Part shown: positions 17,361-27,761 of the stretch, one piece after another | Layout: every line of letters begins with the position of its first letter | How positions within the stretch are numbered: the stretch's first letter is position 1 | Origin: Fundicoccus sp052116145 | GTDB lineage: Bacteria; Bacillota; Bacilli; Lactobacillales; Aerococcaceae | Direction: 5' to 3' | NCBI RefSeq assembly: GCF_052116145.1 | Contig: NZ_JBQKLQ010000004.1 | Location: 62,001 to 126,000, forward strand | DNA length: 64,000 nucleotides | Translations under genes and position numbers: made by a program | The notes under the pieces: model-generated | Databases searched by the model: none | The model's input: only the letters and a program-made list of their open reading frames with translations | What the model was told of the DNA's origin: nothing

Positions 17361-18206
17361 GTGAAAGTCATTCAATCATTGAATCAAAACGCACTATTGG
17401 TTCGAGATGAAAGTGGTCATGAGTTTATTACGTTAGGCAAAGGAATTGGCTTTGGTCTGAAAAAAGGTGATGAGGTTGAAAAGAGTAAAATCACAACCAT
17501 CTACAGCATTAAGTCAACGATCCATGAACAGAAAATTTTAGAACAATTGAAAGATATCGATGAAAATGTATTGATTATGGCAGAGGAAGTTGGCAAGATG
17601 GCAAATGAAAAATTAACGGATGAATTAAATGAGTCTTTTGTTTTTTCGCTAGCCAATCACTTACAGTACAGTATTGAACGCAATATGAGTCAGGATATTC
17701 CCTTGCAACCGTTTCATCACGAGATAAAATACTTGTATCCAAAAGAGTATGTCTTGGCTGAGTGTTCGGTCGACTATTTAAATGATAAATACCAATTAGC
17801 TTTACATGAATCAGAGAAAGCCTTCTTCACTTTACACTTTGTGAACGGGTTGAAGGATTCAGCAAATTTCCAAGAAACAGTGACACTCAGCAATATCCTG
17901 AACGATATCGTGATGATTATTGAAAGAGAAAGTGAATGCGAGTTAGATAAAACTTCGGTTGATTACTCGCGTTTCATTGTCCACCTACGTTATTTTTTAA
18001 TTCGTCAAATGCAAACGCCGACAATCACTTCGGAAGAAGAGTCGAATTTGATGGAATTGTATCAGTCATCGGCTAGCTTATTTACTAAGCAGCGTGACAT
18101 CGTCCAAAAGTTGAAAGTCTTTTTAGACGAACAACACAGCATGGCAATTAATCATGCGGAAGCTTTTTATTTGTTAATCCATTTGATCCGTGTGTTGGAT
18201 CAGTAA
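17361..18206 (+). CDS. BglG/LicT-family transcription antiterminator
   Basis: 281 residues from GTG 17361, preceded by GGAGGTG. The N-terminal CAT RNA-binding domain (about 1-55) begins MKVIQSLNQNALLV and contains ITLGKGIGFGLKKGD. Two PRD domains follow, with conserved His in ANHLQYSIER, FHHEIKYLYP, RFIVHLRYF and NHAEAFYLLIHLI, the usual PTS phosphorylation sites. It should bind the leader hairpin and prevent termination when the neighbouring galactitol-type PTS is transporting. Confidence 0.9.
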   Translation: MKVIQSLNQNALLVRDESGHEFITLGKGIGFGLKKGDEVEKSKITTIYSIKSTIHEQKILEQLKDIDENVLIMAEEVGKMANEKLTDELNESFVFSLANHLQYSIERNMSQDIPLQPFHHEIKYLYPKEYVLAECSVDYLNDKYQLALHESEKAFFTLHFVNGLKDSANFQETVTLSNILNDIVMIIERESECELDKTSVDYSRFIVHLRYFLIRQMQTPTITSEEESNLMELYQSSASLFTKQRDIVQKLKVFLDEQHSMAINHAEAFYLLIHLIRVLDQ

Positions 18207-18221
18207 AAGTCTAAGCCAAGT

Positions 18222-18252
18222 TGAAGCGCTTTGTTTTCAGCTTGGGGACTTG
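18222..18252 (+). promoter_or_regulatory. Possible second antitermination hairpin
   Basis: Imperfect inverted sequence with CCAAG pairing to CTTGG and flanking AAGTC/GACTT, between the antiterminator stop and the IIA gene. It is a candidate target of the antiterminator; low certainty. Confidence 0.3.
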
Positions 18253-18336
18253 AGTGATTAAGTCATCTAACTATTTTTGGATAAGATTATGGGCCCAATT
18301 CTGTCTGGAGATAGTAGAAATTTTCGGAGGTTGTAT

Positions 18337-18804
18337 ATGTTAAATCGTGAGGTTATGGAGTTTAAGGTTGCAGGTTTAGAGTCGGACGTTGCGGTTTTGA
18401 CGCATCTTTCAGAACGTTTGGCTGGTTTGGGAATTGTCAAGACGTCGTTTAAAGAGGCAATTTTGACGCGTGAGGCGAATTTTTCGACGGGTTTACAGGT
18501 TGGAACCATTGGTTTTGCGCTACCGCATACGGATAGCGAGCATGTCAATGAGTCACAGATTGCGATTATGACATTGGCTGAGCCAGTTGTGTTTAAGCAA
18601 ATGGGCGATAATATGACGGAGGTACCGGTGTCGATTGTCTTTATGTTGGCTTTAAAAGAGTCAGCGACGCATTTGACGATGTTACAGACCTTGATAGAAT
18701 TGATGCAAAATGATGAAGTGATTACTGAGTTATTAAACTTCGATGAGTCTGGTGAAAGTAAAGCGTCTCTAAAAGAAATATTTAAAAAATATAATATTAT
18801 TTAA
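18337..18804 (+). CDS. gatA: PTS IIA component, fructose/galactitol type
   Basis: 155 residues from ATG 18337 with CGGAGG upstream; a longer frame from 18277 is not supported. EIIA fru/mtl fold with the phospho-His in GFALPHTDSEHV (His64). The order IIA-IIC-IIB with galactitol-type IIC and IIB makes this a GatA-like subunit. Confidence 0.9.
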   Translation: MLNREVMEFKVAGLESDVAVLTHLSERLAGLGIVKTSFKEAILTREANFSTGLQVGTIGFALPHTDSEHVNESQIAIMTLAEPVVFKQMGDNMTEVPVSIVFMLALKESATHLTMLQTLIELMQNDEVITELLNFDESGESKASLKEIFKKYNII

Positions 18805-18822
18805 TTAAAGGAGGATTTAATT

Positions 18823-20157
18823 ATGGCGGATTTATTACAAGGCTTTGTGGATTTAGGTCCATCAATTGTTTTACCGATTATCGTCTTTATATTTGGTTTA
18901 GTGTTAGGAGCAGCACCGCGTAAGGCATTTATCGCAGGGGTAACGGTTGGTATCGGCTTCATTGGCTTGAACTTAGTAATCGATTTATTAGGTGGTAGCT
19001 TAGGGCCTGCGGCTCAACAAATGGTTGATCGTTTTGGCTTAAATTTAACGACCATTGACGTGGGTTGGCCAGCAGCGTCAGCGATTTCTTACGGTACGGT
19101 TTTAGGTAGTTTAGCGATACCTGTAGGAATTGGTGTGAACGTCTTGTTATTAATCTTTGGTTTAACAAACACGTTAATGGTAGATATTTGGAACTTCTGG
19201 CATGCAGCGTTCGTTGCGTCATTAGTGAATGCGGTAACGGGTAACTTTGCGTTGAGTTTATTCGCAATGGTGACTTACTTACTTTTAATGTACTTATTGG
19301 GAGATCTTATTGCGCCAACTGTTGAAAAATTCTACGGTTATCCAAATATCACATTCCCTCATGGTACGTCAGCACCAGGTTTCTTAGTGGCGATTCCTTT
19401 AAATTGGATTTTCGATCGCATTCCTGGGTTCAACAAATTACAAGCTGACCCAGAAACAATCCAAGATAAATTTGGTGTCTTTGGTGAAACTACAGTCATG
19501 GGCTTAATCATCGGTATCGTCATGGGCTTATTAGCGGGTTATGACTTGGGTGGTATATTAGGTTTAGGTATTTCTTTAGCAGCAGTTATGGTGTTGCTAC
19601 CAAGAATGGTTGCTTTGTTAATGGAAGGTTTAACGCCAATTTCAGAAGCAGCGAACGAATTTGTTAAGAAGCGTTTCCCAGGTCGCGAGTTAAATATCGG
19701 GATGGACTCAGCCTTATCTGTTGGTCACCCAGCGGTTTTATCTAGTTCATTATTATTAGTACCCATTACAATTGGTTTAGCTTTCTTATTACCAGGTAAC
19801 ACAACGATTCCTTTTGGTGACTTAGCAACGATACCTTATGCAGTATGTTTAATGGCACCTGTTTTCAAAGGTAACATTATTCGTACAGTTGTTGCTGGTT
19901 CATTATATATGACGTCAATTCTATACATTACGTCATGGGCGGCGCCATTAGTTACAATGGCAGCTCAAGCAGCTAACTTCGACTTAGGTGGTAACTCAAG
20001 TGTTACCGCAATGGTTGAAGGTGGATTATGGCCAACTTGGCTATTCATTACGGCTGGACAAAACATGCCTTGGATTACAATTGGTTTAATCTTTGTTGTG
20101 TGTTTAGGTGGCTTGGTGTATGTGAATAAAGTGAAGGCAGCTAAGGTTGCTGGGTAA
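18823..20157 (+). CDS. gatC: PTS galactitol-type IIC component
   Basis: 444 residues, polytopic, GatC (EIIC-Gat) family, with typical sequence such as GAAPRKAFIAGVTVGIGFIGL, FWHAAFVASLV and ALSVGHPAVLSSSLLLVP. AAAGGAGGA ribosome site. Galactitol itself is doubtful as substrate because no galactitol-1-P dehydrogenase or tagatose-6-P kinase is present. GatC homologues also carry other polyols and sugars. Confidence 0.92.
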   Translation: MADLLQGFVDLGPSIVLPIIVFIFGLVLGAAPRKAFIAGVTVGIGFIGLNLVIDLLGGSLGPAAQQMVDRFGLNLTTIDVGWPAASAISYGTVLGSLAIPVGIGVNVLLLIFGLTNTLMVDIWNFWHAAFVASLVNAVTGNFALSLFAMVTYLLLMYLLGDLIAPTVEKFYGYPNITFPHGTSAPGFLVAIPLNWIFDRIPGFNKLQADPETIQDKFGVFGETTVMGLIIGIVMGLLAGYDLGGILGLGISLAAVMVLLPRMVALLMEGLTPISEAANEFVKKRFPGRELNIGMDSALSVGHPAVLSSSLLLVPITIGLAFLLPGNTTIPFGDLATIPYAVCLMAPVFKGNIIRTVVAGSLYMTSILYITSWAAPLVTMAAQAANFDLGGNSSVTAMVEGGLWPTWLFITAGQNMPWITIGLIFVVCLGGLVYVNKVKAAKVAG

Positions 20158-20277
20158 TGATTGGTCAGATTTTATTGCTTGAGAGGTGACGGTTAACCGT
20201 TGCTTTGAGTGTGATTAGATTAGATATACAGTGGCTGAGGCTGCTGACAAATAAATTGAGTATAAAGGGAGAGTTTT

Positions 20278-20565
20278 ATGATGAAAAAGTTATTAGTTAT
20301 GTGTGGTTCAGGTATCGCAACGTCAACAGTAGTTACTAACAAGTTAAAAGAGTGGTTAAAGGCTAACGGTATGGATAAAGAAGTAACCATTATTCAGTCT
20401 AAAGTAGCTTCGGAAGTCAATCGTATTGATGATTATGATGCAGTGGTTTCTACAACAGCTGTACCAGATAAAATTAAAGATAAAGTCATCCCAGGTCTAC
20501 CTTTATTAACAGGTATGGGCGTAGATGCAATGTACGAAGATTTAAAAGCTCAACTATCGAAGTAA
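20278..20565 (+). CDS. gatB: PTS galactitol-type IIB component
   Basis: 95 residues with the phospho-Cys near the start (KLLVMCGSGIATSTVV), standard for the GatB/lactose-cellobiose-like IIB fold. It lies 120 bases after gatC, with GGGAGAG before ATG 20278. It completes a split three-gene permease with 18337 and 18823. Confidence 0.92.
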   Translation: MMKKLLVMCGSGIATSTVVTNKLKEWLKANGMDKEVTIIQSKVASEVNRIDDYDAVVSTTAVPDKIKDKVIPGLPLLTGMGVDAMYEDLKAQLSK

Positions 20566-20823
20566 TTTGGCTTGTTTAGGTGGCGAAGAGAGTGGTCGCC
20601 CTTAGAAGCAAGACTTGATAAATGAAAGTATAGAAAAGCATGCTTATGGTGAAACACTGCGTCTCTTGGTGAAGAGAATTCAGAGTGTGCTACCCGTAAG
20701 TGTGCTTTTTATATTGAATATGTGAGTTTTCATGTCTGTCTATGTAATTGTTTGCGGACTGGTAGTAGTTCGTAAATAGGTTTAGCTATTTAGTCAACGG
20801 ATCATTCTCAAAGGAGGATTTTT

Positions 20824-21687
20824 ATGTTAGTTAATTCAAAACAAATATTACTTGAAGCGAAAGAAAGAGGATTTGCGGTTCCATCTACCAACTTTATCGA
20901 TTTGGAGTCAGCACGTGCTTATGTGGAAACGGCTGAGGAAAGTGGCTTACCACTCATCTTGTCATTTGCACAATCTCATCAGAACATCATGTCACTGGAA
21001 GAAGCGGCAGTGATTGGTGGTTACTTTGCAAAGCGTGCGAGTGTGCCAGTGATTCTACATTTAGATCACGGTGAAGATTTTGACTATATTAAGCGAGCGA
21101 TTGAGTTAGGTTTTAAGTCCGTGATGATTGATGCCTCTCAGGAGAGTTTTGAAGATAATGTGGCTTTAACGAAACAAGTCGTCGCCTTTGCACATCAGTT
21201 TGATGTGACAGTTGAGGCGGAATTAGGTCATGTAGGAGCCAATGATCATTCTGAATCTGATCAATTAACGGATTCGATTTATACAGAAGTGAGTGACGTC
21301 GTGAAGTTTGTGGAAGCAACTGGCGTCGACTCTTTAGCGGTATCGATTGGAACTGCTCACGGCGTTTATAAAGGTGAACCGAAATTAAGTTTTGAGCGTT
21401 TAGAAGAAATCAATGCGATGACGTCAATTCCTTTGGTATTACACGGAGGGTCATCAACAGGTGACGCTAATTTAAAACGTTGTGCGACAAGTGGCATTGC
21501 GAAGATTAATATATATTCTGATTTTATCAATGGTGCTTATACGGCGATTCAAGAAGAGGCGCCAGCTGACTATGTAGTGATGAAAGCTGTCGCTGGAGAT
21601 CGTATGCGAGCTGTCTTAACTCACTATTTTGATGTTTTTGAAACGAAAGCTGTTAAAGTTGTAGGAATGGAAGAGAAAGGGGAATAG
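20824..21687 (+). CDS. Class II ketose-bisphosphate aldolase (GatY/KbaY-like)
   Basis: 287 residues. Zinc-binding and catalytic motifs are visible: ILHLDHGEDF (His/Asp), VEAELGHVGA (Glu and His), SIGTAHGVYK and LHGGSST (His and phosphate loop), KINIYSD. It cleaves a ketose (bis)phosphate into dihydroxyacetone phosphate and an aldehyde. AAAGGAGGA ribosome site. Its partner is the TIM-like gene 2 bases downstream, so the released triose or tetrose phosphate is probably isomerised there. The preceding 258-base gap has no clear gene. Confidence 0.9.
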   Translation: MLVNSKQILLEAKERGFAVPSTNFIDLESARAYVETAEESGLPLILSFAQSHQNIMSLEEAAVIGGYFAKRASVPVILHLDHGEDFDYIKRAIELGFKSVMIDASQESFEDNVALTKQVVAFAHQFDVTVEAELGHVGANDHSESDQLTDSIYTEVSDVVKFVEATGVDSLAVSIGTAHGVYKGEPKLSFERLEEINAMTSIPLVLHGGSSTGDANLKRCATSGIAKINIYSDFINGAYTAIQEEAPADYVVMKAVAGDRMRAVLTHYFDVFETKAVKVVGMEEKGE

Positions 21688-21689
21688 TA

Positions 21690-22385
21690 ATGGTTAATAA
21701 GAAAATTAAACGTCCATTTTTCATTTTTAATCCAAAGTCATTCTTGTATGGAGAAGAGTTATTAGAGTTAGCTAAAGTGGCGGACGAACAAGCGGCTTTG
21801 TATCCGGAAATTTCTGTAATGGTGACTGCGCCTTTTGCTGATTTAGCGACGGTTTCAGCAGCTACTACGCATATTACAGTAACTGCTCAACATATGGATG
21901 GGATCGTTCCTGGGCGAGGTATGGGGCACGTTTTACCTGAGTCTTTAAAGTCTGCGGGTGTTGGAGCAACTTTCCTGAACCATGCCGAGCAACCAATGCA
22001 ATTGAATGAGTTAGTAGCAGCCGTTGACCGTGCCAAAGATTTAGGCATTCTAACAATTGTCTGTGCGGATTCTCTAGAAGAAGCCAAGGCCATCGCTAGT
22101 TTAGGTCCGGATGTGATTTTATGTGAGCCAACCGAATTAATCGGAACAGGTCAAACGAGTGATGACTCTTATATTGAAGCAACTAATGCAGCCATTCGTG
22201 ACATTGATGACTCAATCTCGATTATGCAAGCAGCTGGTATTAGTACTGCGGATGATGTCTATCGTACGATTAAATTAGGTGCTGACGGAACAGGCTGTAC
22301 AAGCGGTATCACTAAAGCTGATCATCCTAAGCAAATGTTAATCGATATGATTGAAGCGGTTGTGCGTGCTTCAAAGTCTGAGTAA
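21690..22385 (+). CDS. Triosephosphate-isomerase paralogue
   Basis: 231 residues. TIM catalytic residues survive: N14-P-K16 (the N-x-K motif), His in FLNHAEQP (replacing the usual GHSERR loop) and Glu in CEPTELIGTG. The sequence is clearly divergent from housekeeping TpiA, as in the EryH/DerI/LerI isomerases of tetrulose phosphates. With the aldolase it likely isomerises an unusual aldolase product. A function as ordinary TIM is possible but less likely. Confidence 0.8.
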   Translation: MVNKKIKRPFFIFNPKSFLYGEELLELAKVADEQAALYPEISVMVTAPFADLATVSAATTHITVTAQHMDGIVPGRGMGHVLPESLKSAGVGATFLNHAEQPMQLNELVAAVDRAKDLGILTIVCADSLEEAKAIASLGPDVILCEPTELIGTGQTSDDSYIEATNAAIRDIDDSISIMQAAGISTADDVYRTIKLGADGTGCTSGITKADHPKQMLIDMIEAVVRASKSE

Positions 22386-22402
22386 AGGAGAATTTAATCA
22401 AT

Positions 22403-22924
22403 ATGAAATTATATAAAGAGAAAATCCAATTAGCGTCTACCGGTAAGATGTCGACCTATCTCGATGTAACTGAAGCAGTTCGTAAAGCGATCACTGATAG
22501 TGGTGTAGAAAATGGCTTAGTCACTGTTTTAACACCTCATACAACTTGTGCAGTCTTCTATGAAGAGTATGCGCATGACAAGAATGAGGATGGTATTGAG
22601 TCTTTACAACAAGACTTGAACAATGCTTTAGAAAAAATCATTCCTTACCATAAGTCAGCAGATACGTATATCTACCCTGGCGAAGAACATTATCAAGCTG
22701 TTGAAGCTTGGCCAAATGCGGCTGAGTATTTACCAAACGGTGACCGTTCAGCTTTGTGGAACGGCGATGCACACTTGAAAGCTACCATCATTGGATCAAG
22801 TGAAACCTTTGATGTTGAAGCAGGTAAATTAGGCGTTGGTAAAACTGGTTACATTTACTTTGTCGACTTTGACACGACACGTCCTCGAACAAGAACGTGT
22901 TCGATTACGGTGATGGGAGAGTAA
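22403..22924 (+). CDS. YjbQ (UPF0047) family protein
   Basis: 173 residues; the usual YjbQ is about 140, the excess being a longer middle segment. The conserved motif LTPHTTCAVFYEE matches the family HTT..NE region, and the C-terminus GKTGYIYFVDFD is typical. Family members are annotated as secondary thiamine-phosphate synthase enzymes, but their physiological role is unclear. Being last in a sugar operon, it may act on a sugar phosphate. AAAGGAGAA ribosome site. Confidence 0.85.
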   Translation: MKLYKEKIQLASTGKMSTYLDVTEAVRKAITDSGVENGLVTVLTPHTTCAVFYEEYAHDKNEDGIESLQQDLNNALEKIIPYHKSADTYIYPGEEHYQAVEAWPNAAEYLPNGDRSALWNGDAHLKATIIGSSETFDVEAGKLGVGKTGYIYFVDFDTTRPRTRTCSITVMGE

Positions 22925-22990
22925 GGTTCTATTACCAAGATAAAGCTAAACGCAATCATCTCTTATAAATGAATACAATAGATAGAGAGT

Positions 22991-23026
22991 CACCCTTAGA
23001 CCTAGCCAGTTTGAGGGTGTTTTTTT
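22991..23026 (+). terminator. Terminator after the galactitol-type operon
   Basis: CACCCT/AGGGTG arms followed directly by T7. Confidence 0.75.
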
Positions 23027-23132
23027 GAGTTGGGATGCATTTTCTTGTTTATAGTAGAAGATTTGTCTTTTCATTGTGGAGTTTACTCAAAAAAACCAAT
23101 TTAATATTGTTTTACATATTAAATTAACTACG

Positions 23133-23190
23133 TTTGACACACTGTGTGCCAAATGAGGAGATTATTCCTAAGTGTTGGTACCGTTACCAA
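23133..23190. promoter_or_regulatory. Two dyads upstream of the GH1 gene, probable operators
   Basis: A near-perfect dyad TTTGACACAC-TGTGTGCCAAA (23133-23153) contains a TTGACA promoter element. A second dyad, TTGGTA-CCGT-TACCAA (23175-23190), resembles sites for LacI-family repressors. No LacI gene is in the window, so the regulator would be encoded elsewhere or be the RpiR protein at 31367. Nothing else is seen in 22925-23265 apart from the terminator. Confidence 0.5.
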
Positions 23191-23238
23191 CTAAGCGAGG
23201 AAATCTGTTTTCGGTTATGTTATTGCTTATACTGATAA

Positions 23239-24705
<1,467 letters not shown>

Positions 24706-24710
24706 TAATT

Positions 24711-24766
24711 GAAGAATCAGAGCAAGCTAACTAACTGCTAGGGGCAAATTCTGATTCCTTCTTTTG
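24711..24766 (+). terminator. Terminator after the GH1 gene
   Basis: GAATCAG/CTGATTC arms with a long loop, followed by CTTCTTTT. Confidence 0.55.
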
Positions 24767-24820
24767 AAGAGAACATGCTAGACTGGACTTTCAGCCTTTT
24801 ATATATTTTTTAGGAATAAA

Positions 24821-24834
24821 TAAAAACGTTTCCA
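24821..24834 (+). promoter_or_regulatory. Probable catabolite-responsive element
   Basis: TAAAAACGTTTCCA matches the cre consensus at 12 of 14 positions, 90 bases before the ROK-kinase operon; repression by CcpA is plausible. Confidence 0.5.
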
Positions 24835-24923
24835 TAAAAGGGGTGTTTTGTCATATATAATGGCAAATGTTGATAGTCTAAGTAACTACTCAACATAATA
24901 AATGAAGTAGAAGGTGAAGAGTT

Positions 24924-25859
24924 ATGTATATTGGAATTGATGTCGGAGGGACGAGTATAAAATATGGTCTAGTAGATGAAGAGGGTGTGGTCACACATAA
25001 ATCTACGCTAGCGACTAGTCATAATAGAATCGAATTTCTTGATAACATCATTAAACTTATTCAAGACTTAAGCATTCAATATCCGGATGTAAAAGCGGTT
25101 GGAATATGTGCACCTGGCATTATCGAAAAAAACGGCCTGATGACAACGGCAGGAGCTCTTAAAGCTTTATACGGAATAAATTTGAAAGATGAAATTCAAA
25201 AATTTGTCGATTTACCTGTTCAAATTGAAAATGATGCGAATGCTGTCGCAATTGCCGAGCGTTGGGTAGGAAATGCTAAAGGAATCGATAACTATTTATG
25301 CTTGGTATTAGGAACAGGTGTCGGTGGTGGAATCGTAATAAACGGTGATGTTTACCGTGGGAAACATGGCATGGCTGGAGAATTTGGTTGGATGATTATC
25401 GATCGATTTTCGAGCGAGGAAGATATGGAGTCTGCTTCTGTCAATCAAAGAGCTGCAATTGTAGGGGGGCTCTGTTTAAGATACAACAAGTTTTCAAGAG
25501 AAAAAAATTCATCTTTCGAAGGTATAACGGATGCAAAGTTAATCTTCGAACGCGAGGCAACGGATGAACTTGCTCAGCTTGTAATTTCTCAATTTTTCAA
25601 AGATCTTTCGGTATCCATTATCAATCTGATTAGCTGCTTTGATCCAGAACTTGTGTTGATTGGTGGCGGCATCAGTGAGAATGACCGTTTCTTTGACCGT
25701 TTACAAAAGGAAGTATTGAGATGGGAGAAAGAACATGCAAGTGTCAATTATTTAATTGGTCAAACGATTGCACCCATTAAGCAAACAAAACTTAAGAATG
25801 ATGCAGGTATTATCGGTTCAGTTTATCCGATTCGTAGGACCCTTAAGTTAAATAGCTAA
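24924..25859 (+). CDS. ROK-family sugar kinase (beta-glucoside kinase-like)
   Basis: 311 residues. The ATP-binding DVGGTSIKYGLVDEEG is at the N-terminus, then CAPGIIE, ENDANAVAIAE, VLGTGVGGGIV and HGMAGEFGWM. The CxCGxxGC zinc motif expected after this point in many ROK glucokinases is absent, the segment reading SASVNQRAAIVGGL. That pattern fits BglK-type and other zinc-free ROK kinases. In this operon it likely phosphorylates imported beta-glucosides (feeding the GH1) or released glucose. Confidence 0.85.
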   Translation: MYIGIDVGGTSIKYGLVDEEGVVTHKSTLATSHNRIEFLDNIIKLIQDLSIQYPDVKAVGICAPGIIEKNGLMTTAGALKALYGINLKDEIQKFVDLPVQIENDANAVAIAERWVGNAKGIDNYLCLVLGTGVGGGIVINGDVYRGKHGMAGEFGWMIIDRFSSEEDMESASVNQRAAIVGGLCLRYNKFSREKNSSFEGITDAKLIFEREATDELAQLVISQFFKDLSVSIINLISCFDPELVLIGGGISENDRFFDRLQKEVLRWEKEHASVNYLIGQTIAPIKQTKLKNDAGIIGSVYPIRRTLKLNS

Positions 25860-25887
25860 TTTGAATAGAAAGAAAGGAGACGTTAAG

Positions 25888-26838
25888 TTGGCAATAGAAC
25901 ATGGCAAACAAAAGAATACAAGAAGAATTAGGAAATGGTTTCAAGCTTTCTTTGAGCAATGGGAATTACAAACAATGGTGTGGCCGGGAATCCTATTTAT
26001 GATGATATTTAATTTCATCCCAATTTATGGTTTAGTCATTGCATTTCAACGTTATACCGTGATGGACACATTTAGTACGGCAGAATGGGTTGGATTTGAA
26101 AACTTTAATATTATTCTCAACGACCGTTTTTTCTGGGACGCTGTCTTTAATACTCTAGGAATTAGTTTTCTGAAATTACTCATTGGTTTTATACTACCCA
26201 TTATCTTTTCAGTTTTGATATTTGAATTGAGACAAGGACCCTTCAAGAAACTCGTTCAGACAATCTCTTATATGCCCTATTTTTTATCATGGATTGTCCT
26301 AGGAGGAATGTTGATAAATTGGTTATCGACAACAGGTCTTTTAAATACAATTCTAACTGGTCTGGGTTTTCAGATTAAAAATCAAAACTATTTATTATCA
26401 GCCAATAATTATTGGTGGATTGCGGTAATCTCTGATATTTGGAAAAATACAGGTTGGGGAACTATTCTGTACCTAGCGACACTGGCTAAAATAGATCCAG
26501 CTTTCTATGAGGCTGCAAAAATAGATGGAGCGACTAGGTTCCAACAGATTACCAAAATAACAATCCCCATGTTAAAAGGAATTATCAGTTTAAATTTAAT
26601 TTTAACAATCAGTGGTTTGTTAGGTTCAAACTTAGACCAGACAATGGTCCTAATGAACAGCCAGAACCAAGCAAGAGCAGAGGTCATCAATTCCTATGTT
26701 TATCGAATTGGTATAGCGCAAGGTGATTTTTCTTATGCGACGGCTGTTGGTTTAGGCGTGTCTTTAGTTTCAGTGACCTTATTAATTTTATCTAATCAAA
26801 TGACGAAACGTCTGAATGACAATACGTCAGTTCTGTAG
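25888..26838 (+). CDS. ABC transporter permease, LplB/UgpA-like
   Basis: 316 residues from TTG 25888, chosen because AAAGGAGA lies 7 bases before it. About six membrane spans. The start MVWPGILFMMIFNFIPIYGL and the EAA loop EAAKIDGATRFQQITKITIP are characteristic of the CUT1 subgroup for oligo- and polysaccharides. It pairs with the permease at 26854 and the lipoprotein at 27762. No ATPase gene is present, so a shared MsmK-type ATPase elsewhere is expected. Confidence 0.92.
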   Translation: MAIEHGKQKNTRRIRKWFQAFFEQWELQTMVWPGILFMMIFNFIPIYGLVIAFQRYTVMDTFSTAEWVGFENFNIILNDRFFWDAVFNTLGISFLKLLIGFILPIIFSVLIFELRQGPFKKLVQTISYMPYFLSWIVLGGMLINWLSTTGLLNTILTGLGFQIKNQNYLLSANNYWWIAVISDIWKNTGWGTILYLATLAKIDPAFYEAAKIDGATRFQQITKITIPMLKGIISLNLILTISGLLGSNLDQTMVLMNSQNQARAEVINSYVYRIGIAQGDFSYATAVGLGVSLVSVTLLILSNQMTKRLNDNTSVL

Positions 26839-26853
26839 GGAGGGAAAGATAAA

Positions 26854-27738
26854 GTGGATAGAAAAGTAATGAAAAAAGATGTTGATGGAAGACTATTTGA
26901 TTTAATCAACGTCACTATTTTAATCGTGTTTACAATCCTCATCATCATTCCACTGTGGAATGTGTTGATATCTTCTTTTGCTTCAGGACAAGCACTTGCT
27001 AAAGGAAACTTTATTTTCTGGCCGGAGGAATTATCATTGGAAAACTATAAAGCAGTTTTCAGAGATAGTTCCATGATACGTGCGTTTGTTATATCAGTCG
27101 CTAAAACTGTAATTGGTGTTCTGACTCACGTGTTTTTCTGTGCAATGATGGCTTTTGCTATGAGTAAAGCTCATTTAAAAGGCCGGAAATTATATTCTGC
27201 TATGGGAATCATTACGATGTTTTTCTCAGGTGGTATGATCCCGACTTATTTATTAATTCGCGAACTGGGCTTACTAAATAGTTTCTGGGTTTACATCATC
27301 CCTGCTCTTTTAAGCTATTATGACGTGATTATTCTGATGAACTTTTTCAGAAATGTTCCTGATTCATTAGAAGAATCGGCAATGATTGATGGTGCTGGTT
27401 ATTGGCGTGTGTTTCTTCAAATTATTCTACCCTTATCTAAACCAGCTTTAGCTACGATTGCTTTATTTAATGGCGTGAATCAGTGGAATGATTTTATGAC
27501 AGCTCGTATTTATATTACTAATAAGGATTTATACCCTTTGCAGATGAAACTGTATGAAATTATTGTCCAGTCGCAAACACAAGGGATGCAGAATATCGGA
27601 ACCGCGCTTGCTCAAAGTACAACGAAAGGAGTTCAGTTAGCAACGATTGTTATGACCACAATCCCCATTCTAATTATTTATCCGATGTTACAAAAACATT
27701 TTATTTCTGGAATGATGGTTGGCGCTGTTAAAGAATAA
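26854..27738 (+). CDS. ABC transporter permease, YtcP/LplC-like
   Basis: 294 residues with a GTG start after GGAGGG. About six spans. It carries the EAA motif EESAMIDGAGYWRVFLQIILP and the family ending KHFISGMMVGAVKE. Second inner-membrane half of the oligosaccharide importer. Confidence 0.93.
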   Translation: MDRKVMKKDVDGRLFDLINVTILIVFTILIIIPLWNVLISSFASGQALAKGNFIFWPEELSLENYKAVFRDSSMIRAFVISVAKTVIGVLTHVFFCAMMAFAMSKAHLKGRKLYSAMGIITMFFSGGMIPTYLLIRELGLLNSFWVYIIPALLSYYDVIILMNFFRNVPDSLEESAMIDGAGYWRVFLQIILPLSKPALATIALFNGVNQWNDFMTARIYITNKDLYPLQMKLYEIIVQSQTQGMQNIGTALAQSTTKGVQLATIVMTTIPILIIYPMLQKHFISGMMVGAVKE

Positions 27739-27761
27739 TATATTAGAAAGAAGGAAAATAA

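Noticed and set aside
20645..20720. Terminator or riboswitch between gatB and the aldolase
   Set aside because: Only a short CTCTT/AAGAG stem with poor outer pairing is visible; not enough to call.
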